Below, piece after piece: positions 37,300 through 48,494 of a DNA stretch of 64,000 nt. Each line of letters opens with the position of its first letter. Within the stretch, counting starts at the first letter, position 1. Both the position numbers and the translations under genes were made by a program. A model generated the notes under the pieces. The model ran no database searches. It worked only from the letters and a program-made list of their open reading frames with translations, and was not told the DNA's origin. Source of the DNA: Guillardia theta CCMP2712 (lineage: Eukaryota > Cryptophyceae > Pyrenomonadales > Geminigeraceae); the NCBI RefSeq assembly GCF_000315625.1, contig NW_005434669.1, positions 847,455 through 911,454 on the forward strand. Direction: 5' to 3'.

Positions 37300-38150
37300 C
37301 CGTTCGGGATCACTGATCGCCGAGTCGATTGGCGCCACGGTACCGTACAGTGCCGGAGTCAGACGGTTCCGCCCGCTGAGCCGCAAGGCGGCCGCTGTAT
37401 GTCACACGGCGGATCGGATCACAATCCGATCCGTCATCACGGCCCGGACTGAGGCGAGTCCCGGCGACGGACGCCTCCGGCGGCGGGCCGTGCGGCGATC
37501 AATTGACTCGAATGATTGAGCCCGGCCCACTTGCGCCAACCGTTGACTCAGTGAACTTCCGTTGAACGGCGGCCCGGTTCCGAAGCCGGCCTTCAAGGAA
37601 GCCTCCACCGTACTACCGTACGGTCCGATCACCGTCGCCGGCGGCGGGCCGCGGCCCACGGGGGCCGTGGCACCGGCGGCCCGGCCCCGGCCACCGGCCG
37701 CCGGGGCGGCCCGGCCGCCGGGTCACGGCCGGGCCGGGCCGGGCGCGGCGCGTCCGTCGGGTCACAGTGGTGACACTAGTCGGACTGTAGGCTGGCCGCC
37801 CGGTCACAGTGGGCCTTGTAACGGCTTCCCGGCCGGGCGATCATCGTGTCACAGTCAGTCGGCCGCGGACCTGAGTCACCGGGAGTCACACCGGCGGCCG
37901 GGGCCCGGGGTACCGTACCGTGGCTAGTACAGTACGGTCCGGCCGGCCCCGGCCCGGCCCCCGCCCGGCGGCGGGGCCCCACTGCTGGCCGGCCCGGATG
38001 GCAATCCTGACGCCACGGTTGGCTCGGCCGGGTCGGCACGGATCATCATCTGAGTCGCCGCCGGGAAGTTTTCGGTGGCGCGGCCGCGGGCGGCGCCGCC
38101 CGCCCCTGGCAGTCCGGCCAGGCCCGGCTGGGTGGGTGGGTGGGTGGAAG
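37300..38150. other. GC-rich island 6 (largest)
   Basis: CpG-rich DNA of extreme composition (37600-38000 is almost all G/C), with ACTCAGTGAAC (37544-37554) and CCTGAGTCACC (37870-37880). Short inverted CCGG words are frequent. No coding. Confidence 0.7.
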
Positions 38151-39768
38151 GGGGGGGTGCGTACAGTTTACGACCCCGTAACCTTACAGCAGGAACCGTC
38201 ATAATAAAACTTGTAAAATGGTGCGGGTCAGAGTGAATGATGACCGGGATGTATGAGGGTCAGTAGTGAGTTCAATCCTGAACATCTGCATTCGAGGGTG
38301 GGTGGTATTGAAATGGAATCGCACTGGGTGGGGGTGCAGTAGACGGAATACGGTAGGGTGCTCTGTTGCAGATCAATTTCATGTCATAGAGAGGTTGCCC
38401 TCATACCTATACGCAAATGTACGAGGATCCCCTTGATGGACCAATGGCGTAATTAAGATATGCAGGGGCTCTAGGAATCAAGTTCGTCAGAGCTCTACGA
38501 GTGGAAAGACAGCGTTTTGTGAAGCCTTGCCCCTCGGAGTGGGGTGTGTTAATGGTTGGTAGTACATGCAACAGGTAGGGTGCTGAAGTAAGGGAAGGTC
38601 CGTGTTTTACGACTATGAGCGAAGGTTGGGTAGTGAATCAGTTGGAATCCTTTAGTAGGTAGGGGTACAGTAAGTGAGGCAAATAAAGGATGATCCTGAG
38701 AGAGAGGTGTAGGTGTAGGACCATCCCTACATCTACTGTTGGTAGTAAACTATAGGCAGGGTTCCACTGGGGTGGTGTATAGTTTCAATAGGGTAGGTGA
38801 GGTTACTTCTGGCTGGATGATGTATGGGTAGGGTCATATGGGAGCAGAACCCTTGTTGGGGTGGGTGGATCGTCGTTGGGATAGGTAAAGGGGGAGGGAG
38901 GCCACGTCCTGGTGCCTCGCGCGAACAGGCGCAATACGAATCATTGCAAAACTTGAACGATTCGAGCACACTCACCCTCTTAAAAGTGTGGGGGCTAAAT
39001 TGTGTACCAAAATTGAATCATTTGGTACATAAACAAAAAGGTAATAGCAGCATCGTGTACCCAAAGCAATCAAAATTTTACATCTTATAAATTTTATCTC
39101 GTCAAGTCTCGTTTTTAAGTGGTATTTATATTGATAAATTGTTTTAATATCTTCGGACTGGAGGCTGTTTGTACCCATCGAAATATCAAATAGATATGAA
39201 AATATTTTAGTGGTAATGAATTTGTGACGTACAAAAGAACCGGTACCAACATTGTATTCTGGATCTTGGCCTACAACAAGTTCTTAATTTAAAAAGGCGA
39301 TTATTGAGTCCCGCTTTGAACCTTCTCTTTCCGTCAGTTTTCAGCAGAGGCTCTGAATTTCCATTTTGAATTGAACTAGAGTATCTAAGTTTCAATACAT
39401 AGAACTTCATGAGAAATTGTTACTAAAACTTTAAGAACCTTTGTTGCGTGGGCAACCCCTTCCGATATCTCGTGGAGATGTTGCATCAAGGACCTGCGAT
39501 GACGCACTTGGCGGGCATGCGTTGCCTGGGGAGGGGAGGGAGAGTTGAGGATCAAACCATGGAAGGAAGCAGGAGAGAGGGTGTTTATATATTTCTGCAG
39601 CCACTAGATGGTCACATTTTGCGAGGTTCTCCTCGTTATGCCCCGCGAAGTTGCCTTGACGCAGCATCGCACGCAAATCCTCGGAATGTAGAAACTCCCC
39701 TTTTTCGCTCGTTGTCAAACCTCTGCCCTGGTACCTGACCATTTCTCTGTTTTGCAGAAGCGAATACG
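38151..39768. other. 5' intergenic region with GGGGTAGGG words, upstream of the bHLH gene
   Basis: From 38190 to 38900 the plus strand repeats GGTAGGGT/GGGGTA words (38284, 38350, 38575, 38660, 38828, 38870). From 38950 to 39430 it is AT-rich. A TTTTGCAG acceptor (39749-39756) just before the bHLH start suggests a 5'-UTR intron. Confidence 0.5.
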
Positions 39769-41380
39769 ATGATGAGTGCGGCTTCTGTCTTATCCAGCAA
39801 GAGGTCGACAACGGAAATGCCCAACACTCGGCGGGATCCGTCGCGAATGATCGATTTTCGTGCCCTTCAATCGGGGAAGCCTTCGTCCTACCCCGGATCC
39901 AACAGCACCTACATGTCTGATGTGGTGTGTAGTACTTGTGTCTGAGATGTCACTGGGTAATCCTGCGATGCTAGTCCTTCGAGATGAATAGCAGCGTGCG
40001 CCTGTCACACAAGCAAGTCGAGCAATACAGAAGAATGAAGGCGAAGGAATACTTCGATCAGCTTCGTGATCTTTTACCAAACAAGGACATCAGATGCGAT
40101 AGGAACAAGTGAGTTATTTGCCACGCTTCTGCCTCGCCTGTGATGCTCTGTTTCAGGATACTCCAGGAGGCGATCAACTTCCTGAAGGACGTGAAAGGCA
40201 TGAAAACGAGTCCATGGAACTCGCCCGAGGTGCGGTGCTTGTTTTTCAATCAAGCATGGTAGAAATTATCAACTGATTGTCAAACAGGCAAGTGAGTCTG
40301 GGCTTCAGTTCGAGATGGAAGACATTGAGCAAGAAATGAACTCGTCAAAGGCGCTAAGGTCTGCTTACGCGATTGTGATGCCAGGATCTGATGGATGAAG
40401 CAGCCACAATGAGGTAGAACAAAGGAGGAGACAGATGGCAAAACAACTATTTGAAGAGCTGAGAGCTCTGCTGCCAGACTCAGGTTGCTTCCTTTGCGTT
40501 GAAACTCCCTTCGGTTGTGTTCTGAAACTCGGGGCCAGGGAAACATGACAAGAATACAATCCTTCTCAATACCATTCAAACTATTCGCAAGCTAAGACAG
40601 AGTAAAGCTCAAACATCTTCAGATGATGTAGGTGTGACCCTTGTGTTTGCTTGAGGGCTGACGACTTTTACAGATAAACGATGTCAAGGAAATACGAGTA
40701 GGATCCATCGACTCGATTTGCTCAGCTCCGAAGTGTGTTGAAATCGTCTCGAGACAAGCTCTTTTGTTCTCATTACCCCTGTGCAGTGGAATATCAGAAG
40801 AAGAAAGCAAGAAGCCCTCTCTCTCCTTCTCGCCATCGTTGTCTGCTATGCCCTCGTCATTGCCGGAGCGAATGCCGCACAGCATAGCTATGTTGTCATC
40901 CTCTCTCCCTGATAGTGACAGTCGAAGGTCAGTTCTCCCAGCTAGCTGAAACTTTGAATTGACATGCTCCTTGCAAATAGGGGAAGGAAGCGTTTACCAC
41001 AGTCGATTCCATTCCCTGCAGGAGCCACCTTTGCCAGCTTTGCGGAATTCAGCAAACAGATGGAAGACGCGGGAGATAAGAAGAGGAAAGTTTGTGAGTC
41101 AGACGATGCTAGCGAGGGGCATGGAGCGCCATCGGATGTTCTTGAGAACGAGGAGGACACGAAAGAATTCCTGAAGAGCGTGAGGGGGCTGTGCGAGGAG
41201 GAGTGCGATCGGAGGATTAGTCTGGAAGATGAGGCGCTCGCCTTCGAGGCTCTGAGCCTTCTCTCCGAATGTGCGGAGAGGATCAGTCAACCCAACACTC
41301 CCGTAGTCGCTCCGATCAGGAATGTCCCTTCGCTGGATTCCGCCATGTCACTGAGCTATGTGCTCTCACCCATCCGGTGA
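39769..41380 (+). CDS. Putative transcription factor with two tandem bHLH domains
   Basis: Exon 1 is 39769-39924 (MMSAASVLSSKRSTTEMPNT to MSDV), exon 2 39975-40108. The first bHLH reads LSHKQVEQYRRMKAKEYF, DQLRDLLPNKDI, NKILQEAINFLKDVK. After a linker (ASESGLQFEMEDIEQEMNSS) the second reads LSHNEVEQRRRQMAKQLF, EELRALLPDSGKHDK, NTILLNTIQTIRKLRQSK. Each begins LSHxxVEQ, so they are probably an internal duplication. The second has the better basic region (E..RRR); the first has Tyr in place of an Arg and may not bind DNA well. The C-terminus is Ser-rich, then has a GRKRLP basic patch and an acidic region. All joins checked keep frame. Expected nuclear; DNA target and dimer partner unknown. Confidence 0.8.
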
Positions 41381-41599
41381 AGTCAAAATATTTGTTACAG
41401 GAAGTTACTTATTTGACACATAAACCTATCCTATGATACGTGTTGGATGTCTTGTTGATCGGAACTCTGACCTTGTTGTGAGAGATTGCTGTCGTGCTAA
41501 TATCAACACTGATTTTCACCTCACGAAGTTTGCTCATTGTAACCAAGTGATGTTTAAATCTAGATGAGAATTCCTCTCATTCGCGTCTTAGCAAACATG

Positions 41600-42869
41600 T
41601 CACAGAAAATCTTTACAAAGCTCCTCCTCGTCCTCCTGCGAGAGCGAGTCTCCGCTGTTCAGACACAGGTTTTGCAGATAGTTCTGCCAAGCAAAGGTCA
41701 GACAGTCGCCCCTTCCTTCCTCGTCCACCTCCACATTCTTACCTCGACAATGGCGTCTACATTCATCGCTCTCCCGGACATGTTGGACTCACTCTCCGAA
41801 TCATGGTCTATCAAATCGTCCCACTACAAGATCCCGTCACCGGTCGCAGCATGAAAGTTCACCTTCTCCTCACCTCCCATCGCACGTGCGCTGCCTCAGG
41901 CTTGCCCAAGATATAGTCGCTGAGCGCGTCGTAACAAGCCGGTTGTTTTGACAATTCTGCCTGAAAGACCTTCAATACACCGAGAGGGGAAACATGTGGG
42001 AATGTGAGAGCAGAGTTGGACGAACAAAGGGGATGTGGATGTGCTAGAGCTGTACCTGATACCGGACGGTACAGTAGACGAGGATCCGGTGCTTGATCTC
42101 AGAAGGAGACTTCCGGCCTCAGTCAAGGAATGAAGTCGAGCACAAGGAGGCCTTACCAAGTCGTTGAGCTTCAACAGGTCGTCTTCCAGTACTCCCGGTC
42201 CAACAGATTCCCAACCTGACCTGCAGGGAAAATGTCAAAGTCAATGTCCGCATTCACCTTCGCCCCGAGCATCCCTCTCCTTTTCCCTCCTTCCCCCACT
42301 AACACTACCAATCCCCCAAATCACCCTCCTCCTCCTCCTCTTCCCCCTGCTCCTCATCCTAAGAGAAGAACTCACTCCGGGTCCCTCACGCAGTCGATCC
42401 TTCGCTCGTCTCTCGTCGTGTCTCCCGTCAACACACAGCCCGGAGTGTCCTGTGACTCCTCATACGATCCTGAAACTCCTTCACCTCCTCCAGGAAGCGG
42501 CGTGACCACCCCGTACGCATCGACGAGGTTCCCGCTCAGCATCATCTTGTGTTGTATCCTGCACATGGCACATCCTCTTGCCATGGGCGACTTACACACC
42601 TTGCGGCAGGCACTCCCTGCTGACTTTCCAAATGCTGTCAACCTCAACCCATGGCGCGACGATCTGATGGCTCGAAGCTCTTGGTCGTAGGCGTCTTCCT
42701 GCATGTCTAAGGTCCTGTGCGCATCCTTTGACAACAGGACCAGCCCGACAAACGCCAACAATGATCCACAGAGACATGCTGCTGCTATTTTTCGCTGTGA
42801 ACAGTTTCTCGTGGTGGGAGGGTGATGGGGATGAAGAATATCTACTTTGGATACTGCTCGAGATAGCAT
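41600..42869 (-). CDS. Single-pass membrane protein of unknown function, multi-exon
   Basis: ATG at 42869 starts a basic segment (MLSRAVSKVDILHPHHPPTT), then one helix (KIAAACLCGSLLAFVGLVLL, about residues 28-47) and a Cys-containing region (SACRKVCKSPMARGCAMCRI). Downstream exons read SGWESVGPGVLEDDLLKLND, IKHRILVYCTVRYQ, AELSKQPACYDALSDYILGK and NYLQNLCLNSGDSLSQEDEE, ending CKDFL with TGA at 41600. Exon edges in the middle are tentative and one join (near 41840) does not resolve cleanly. It may be a signal-anchor protein with a disulphide-rich or Zn-binding luminal part. No family recognised. It converges on the bHLH gene. Confidence 0.55.
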
Positions 42870-44503
42870 GGCTGGAATTTCCTTGATGTTCGGAAGTTAG
42901 AAAGGCTAAAAGAAGGAGGAGCCGAATAAGATGGATGAGGAAGAAAAGGAGGTTGATGCTAACAAGTTGAACTAGGAGGAGCAGAAGAAGGGGAGGGGCG
43001 ACGAGGATCGGTCAACTACGACCTCGCACCATGTTCCCCGATATATCTCTCACCCTTCTAGAGAGAATGTTTGCTAGGTGACTGAGATGCCTTTTAATTT
43101 GAGTATATCTTTACTATGAGGCAGACCCGTCTTGTATTTGAGTGAAAAAATGTGAATGAAACCGGAATGATGGATGGACTTTCGTTCTAGAAGGAGAAGG
43201 AGGGGTGGTCAGAATCTTGTGGGTAGGGGTATAAGAGGTGCACTGGATGCAAGGACCTGTCCGGGGGGTCAACAGACAAGTACCGGTATCTCGAACATAA
43301 AAAGTGAGACAAATGTACGGGTAAATGAGCTTGGGAACTTGAAAGTGTAGGGGTAGGGGTTGTTAGAGCTTGCAGATGTCAGGGTGGCAGCCCAGGGTGG
43401 TGAAGGGCACAGTGAAATTGGGTGGGGTGGGTATAGTGGGTGATTGGGTTGCTAGCACACGATGGTCCACGTGCGGGGTAGGATGGCAGTTGGCGGAAGG
43501 AGGAGAAGGAGGAGGGCAAAGGAGGTAGTTAGATGGATCCATGGACACAAGGAGACGAGGTGGGGAAGAATAGTGCAAGCTAAAGTGCTCTGGATGACAC
43601 TTGTGTCAATGATGTGGCAGACAAGGGGTTTTATGTGCAGAGATCTAGCGGGATGAGTTCTGGTAGGCAGTGGAAAAAGCAAGTTCAGAGACGCAGAGAA
43701 GAATTTGAGATACCACTCTGTGAGCTTCACCTATAGAACTAGGAAACGAAGTAGTGCTTCTCGTATGTTAACCTAGATTTCGCTCAGTCGGTTGCAAGGG
43801 AACATGTTCCTTTGAACCTATCGCATCCATGCGGTGCGCAGACTTTCTGCAAACATGGAGGTCAACCAGGCGACAGGATGAAACAATCATAGGTGATGTT
43901 CAACGTAGACAGAGAGCGTGAGCCGAAGGCAGGAACTGGACAGACGAGGGGTTAGGAGTTTGTTCGATGCCATTCGTTCATAATTCGACAGCGCATGCCA
44001 GTCGTTCTTTGATTGACTCTCTTGACAGCACTGAATCACGGATTTGTCGTCCATTCCTGTCATTTCATCGTCGATTGTTGTCGATGGGAAGTCGGCTTCA
44101 TCATACCATCGCAAAGCTGCGACTTTGCATTTACCCGTCAACTGTACGTGACGCGATCAGGGCTGGAATGAAATGGTGAACCGCGCTGATGCTCTTCATC
44201 CCTCTCTCCTGTGGTCTGATTTTATCTGCAGCAACTCCAGCTCACATCGAGTGGAGAAGAACATGTCGGCGAGCTGGATAGCTCTCAACTTGGAGAACAA
44301 AGCGCTCCTGTCAAAGTTGTTCTTGAAGGAGAGCAATGGCTCAATGGCCTTGAGGAGGGTCAGCCGTTTCAGCAAGGAACAGCAGGGCGTGAGTCGGTGA
44401 GAAAGTTTTCATTATGGGTGTCTGCACTGAATGCCATGACATTGCTCGTAGTTGTCTCCACATGGCAAGGGGGCCGGGGGAACAAGGGGCAGCTGTCTCT
44501 ACC
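42870..44503. other. Intergenic region with GGGGTAGGGG tract and a possible upstream exon
   Basis: GGTAGGGGTATAAG (43220-43233) and GTAGGGGTAGGGGT (43349-43362) lie in a G-rich zone (43190-43480). On the plus strand 43971-44179 (MPFVHNSTAHASRSLIDS...) can splice with GTGAAC to 44231-44388 (VEKNMSASWIALNLENKALL), with a good GTGAGT donor after KEQQG. This may be the 5' part of the kinase gene or a separate small gene. Confidence 0.4.
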
Positions 44504-46983
44504 ATGATCAGAGTCAAGAGTTTTCCTTGGGGGTCTCAAAGACAGAATCTGACTCAGATCCGAATGTTTACTGCTGGGAACGGATCTCAATCCGCAAGGA
44601 GTTCTTCGTCGTGGGGATACATTCTGGCGTTGTCGGTAGCTGCTGGGACAGGATCTTACTTGATCCATGAAAGACTGAACAAGCAGTCGAACGTTGAAGC
44701 AAGTCGCTTGCATCCTTTCGAGGTCAAGAGCTCCTCTCCTGTACTTGTCGCTAACGTTGCTACTGATGGCAGGAAATCAGCCCTGAAGACTTCGAGCACC
44801 CGTTCAAGAAACGACCAATCTGGTTCCGCATGTGGATCGTTACCAAGCGCCTGCTGTTCTTGATCGTGACCTTCACCCCCTTCGCCTTCATCACGTTTCA
44901 GTACCTCATGGATCAGAGCGAAAAGACGCGTGAGAGGTGGCTGAACTCGCTGGTTTCGACCTTCGAGGCTGCTGGCTGCAGGTGAGACTGAGGGTTCTGA
45001 GACGTCGGTGTTGACCCCTCGTGTCTCGTCAGCTTTCAGAAGTTTGGGCAGTGGATGTCGATGAGGCCTGACATGCTCCCTCCTGACGTGATAGAGGCAT
45101 TCAGCAAGCTCCGGGAGGATGTTCCACAGGCAAGCATGCGCAGCTACTCCTTTGAGAGCTCGTGACGGTGGCTGCAGCACGACATGGCTCACAACGAGAC
45201 CGTCATTCAAGAGTCTCTTGGCAAGTCCATCGATGACGTGTTCGAGTTCTTCGACCCCCGGCCGGTGGCGAGCGGGACAGTCGCGCAAGTCCACCGGGCG
45301 CGCCTCCGGGCGGAGATGACCCAGAGCGGGCAGGCGATGGATGTGGCTGTCAAGATTCGACATCCGAATGTACTTGACGATGATACTCGTCATGGCTGAG
45401 GAGCCTGCTGAATGATCTGAACGCGTGCTGCAGGTCGTTGACGAGACCTTCGTCGACATTGACTTGATCTTTGCGTTTGTAAATACTCTGGGAGAAGTTG
45501 CCGGCCACTTGACAATTCCGTTCAAGAAGGACGAGTTTCATTCTGTGCTTCAGGTCAACCAAACACTCCCCTCCTCCCTCGATCTACCCCATCGCTCGCA
45601 TCCTTCTCCTTCCCCCAACTTTAAATGCTCCAGCCTTCTCACTTTTGTCCCATGTCCCACCTAACGAGCTTTCATTTGTCAGCGTCAAGTCGACTTTCGA
45701 TGGGAGGGTTACAACCTGACGAAGTTTGGGAACAACTTCAAGTGCTTGAGCTATGAAGAGTTTGCCGACCATGACGTCAGCAAGGAGATTTTTTTTCCAG
45801 AGGTGAGTACAAGGACTTGCCGGGGACGTCGGTGCTTGTCAAGTAATCCTGGGCCTTGCACAGGTACATCACCATCTCGTCTCTCCTAGTTTGCTCGTAG
45901 AGTCATGGGCTCCGGGGAAGGTGAAGCGAATCGATGAGGCAGCATGCCAAGGCTGACGAGTGTTGCAATGCAGACAGTTGCACAGTACTTCTCTGAGCTG
46001 GGAGAAGGTGAAGTTTTGACTATTTTGACCTCGGGCAATGCAGTGGGTGCCTCCTGACCAACCTTCAGGTTTTGTGCAGATCTCCGAGGGCAAGGGGCTA
46101 AGGAACCCGGTATTCGACAAGAAAGTGCATACCATGAAACGGGAACTTGCGAGCCTGTGAGCTTTGCCTCCGCGGTCCGAGGAGCAGCGGGACTGAGTGT
46201 TTGACGTGCAGGATATACGATGGGGTTATGAAGATGTTTTTGCGCGACAACTACATTCACGGGGATCTGCATGGAGGGAACATCCTTTACTCTCAGGTCT
46301 TTCCCCTCCCTCTGCCCCCACCTCCTGCCTGCGCCGTGTCTCACGAGCCTTGTCCTTGCAGCAAGACGGCAAGGTTACCATCCTCGATGCGGGAGTGGTC
46401 GTCGCCATCGACCCGCACTGGCGCGAGAAGGTGGCAGAGTCGCTCGAGGCAAGGAGCGATTTGACGTGTTGGCCGCGCAGTTTCATGACTTTCTCTTCTC
46501 GCTCTGCACGGGGAACGTCCGAACTCTCACGCAGAGGTGAAGGCGGGCGTGCAGAACTTGCTATCGTGCCATCCCTGTTTACGACTGCCGGCTGCCTTCC
46601 CCCTGTACCTTTGTTCCTCCTGTATCTTTGTTCCTCTACCTTTGTTCCTCTATGTTTGTTCCTCATCCCCCTTCCCATTCCTCTGCTCCTTCCGATACTT
46701 TCAGTCCCCGCTTCTCCTACTCCCATCCTTCTCCTTCGACTGGTGACGCCTTGTTTCCACGCTGTTTTTCGCGCCCTCCACCGGCAACAGCCCCAGCTGA
46801 ACCCTTGCTGTGTGCAGGCTCTTGGAGTTCAACGAAGCCAAGGAGGTGGACGAGAAGTCGTTCGCTCAAGACATCCGGGCAACTACTGAGGTGAGCGAGG
46901 AGGACGTGGTGGCGGTTGCGGTGGCTGTGGTGATGGAGGAGGAGGAGCAGGAGGAGGAGGAGGATCGGGAGGGGGGGGGGGGG

Positions 46984-47070
<87 letters not shown>

Positions 47071-47585
47071 AGTGCGCCCCCGTCACAATGCGCCTGCAGA
47101 AATGGATCGGCATTGGCAACAGGGCCCCCAACGGTGGCCCGGTGATGCTCGGGGACTTTGTCGGGGAGATTTTGTTCAAGATCCAGAAGCATCACCTGCA
47201 TCTGCGGGGCGACGTTGCCTCTACGATCGTAACCATGAGCCTGGTAAGCCACCTGTGCTCTTTCTCCATCGCTCCTCGTGGAAGCCCTGCTGCCCTTGTG
47301 TCCTTGCTGCCGAAAAGATCCTCTCCCCACTTTCCTCCCATCTCCTTCTCACGTCTTCTTCGTTCCCTCCACTGCGTAACTGCCCCAGAACTCTGCTGCT
47401 GCTGCTGCTGCCTGATGTGCTGAACTCAGGTGGAGGGGCTAGTCAAGCAACTGGATCCTGAGTTCGACGTGGTGGGGGCGGCAATCCCTTACTTTGCTCG
47501 CTATGCCCTGGCGCCTGCCACCTCCTTCGGCATGCCCAGCTCTCCTCTCGAGCCCGAACCTCACGCCTTCCCCCTCCTCGACTGA
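44504..47585 (+). CDS. ADCK2-like UbiB/ABC1 atypical kinase, probably mitochondrial
   Basis: UbiB proteins are atypical kinases/ATPases that support coenzyme Q synthesis and lipid handling. From the Met at 44504 (MIRVKSFPWGSQRQNLTQIR) the N-terminus is basic and Ser/Arg-rich, fitting a mitochondrial presequence, then a membrane helix (YILALSVAAGTGSYLI). Exons then give FRMWIVTKRLLFLIVTF, the KxGQ signature FQKFGQWMSMRPDMLPPDVI, nucleotide loop VASGTVAQVHRA, Lys in VAVKIRHPNV, VDFRWEGYNLTKFGNNF, LLVESWAPG, catalytic loop NYIHGDLHGGNILY and the DFG-equivalent VTILDAGVVVAI. The C-terminus reads LGDFVGEILFKIQKHHLHLR, VEGLVKQLDPEFDVVGAA and ends FPLLD, TGA at 47583. The HGDLHGGN form (Gly for the common Pro) and LDAG are ADCK2-like. 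Upstream exons may extend the N-terminus. Confidence 0.85.
46983..47069 (+). repeat. (GGAGCA)n hexanucleotide array in an ADCK2-like intron
   Basis: About 14 copies follow a G-run inside an intron that starts GTGAGC at 46891. The acceptor that keeps the kinase frame (TGCGCCTGCAG, before AAATGG) lies about 30 bases after the array. Confidence 0.85.
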
Positions 47586-48494
47586 AGCACGGGCCGGGTC
47601 ACCAGTGACTCATGACGCCGTGACTCGGATACCGCACTAATGATCGTCGGGTGAACTTCGGAAGCCGCGCTGACTCTGGGGGCCTCCGACCTCTCATGAT
47701 AGACGTTCATGATCGACCTCTCATGATACTTGCACTTCATGATAGAATCGCAGGCTGTTTCCAGTCGGGGTGACAGCAGCGTCACTGTTGAAGTCAACGT
47801 GACGGTGACCGCCACTGGCACAGTGGCACGGTTGCGCCTGCATTCAAGTTGCCAAATTTTCCTTCCCAATGCTTTTTTTGTACTGAACAAAGTGAGTCCT
47901 GACGCCTCATCACTCCCGGAATGGTCGATACGGAATCAAGAAGGGTAGGGGTAGTGACCCACCTATACATATACCTCTTCAAATACCTAGAAATGACCGG
48001 TCAGATGACCTAGGGGTAGAGGTGTTTCAAAATAGGCTAGCTGATTGTGTTTCAGACTCAGAGGATTGCTGTGAGGGGGGGTGGGGTACTCGGAAGGCGC
48101 GTTTTGACCCAAACCGGCCATCAGGGGGGTGGGTATTCGTTCTTGTGGAGGGGTGGATTTGAATGGGATTTGACAACTGAAGAGCAGGGTGGGGTAGGAA
48201 GAACTTTGGGGGTAGGGGGGGCTTGCGAAAGTGTACGTTGGGAAGGGGTGGTGGTGATGGGATGATGGGGGTACCTTTGCATAGTCTCGGGGGGGTAGTG
48301 GGGGAGGCAGGTTTACAAGACACGATGGGCTCAAAGTTGGAGAGGAGGAAGAGGAGGAGCTAAGGGAACACGGCCGGGCGACTATTCCAGCGAGAGGAGA
48401 GGCGAATGGAGGAGAGGAGAGAGGAGGAGAGGAGAGAGGAGGAGAGGAGATCAGCAGGGGTATCCTCTTCCTCCATCCGGATACTTGCCTGCCT
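47586..48494. other. Intergenic region with GGGGTAGGGG words and a GGAGA tract
   Basis: AAGGGTAGGGGTAGTG (47940-47955), CTAGGGGTAGAGG (48010-48022) and a G-rich tract to 48310 precede GAGGAGAGGAGA repeats (48395-48450) just upstream of the next gene. No exon supported. Confidence 0.5.

Noticed and set aside
43887-44141. Minus-strand ORF with MDDKSVIQCCQESQ
   Set aside because: It lacks an upstream ATG over most of its length and overlaps a plus-strand exon candidate; no family support.
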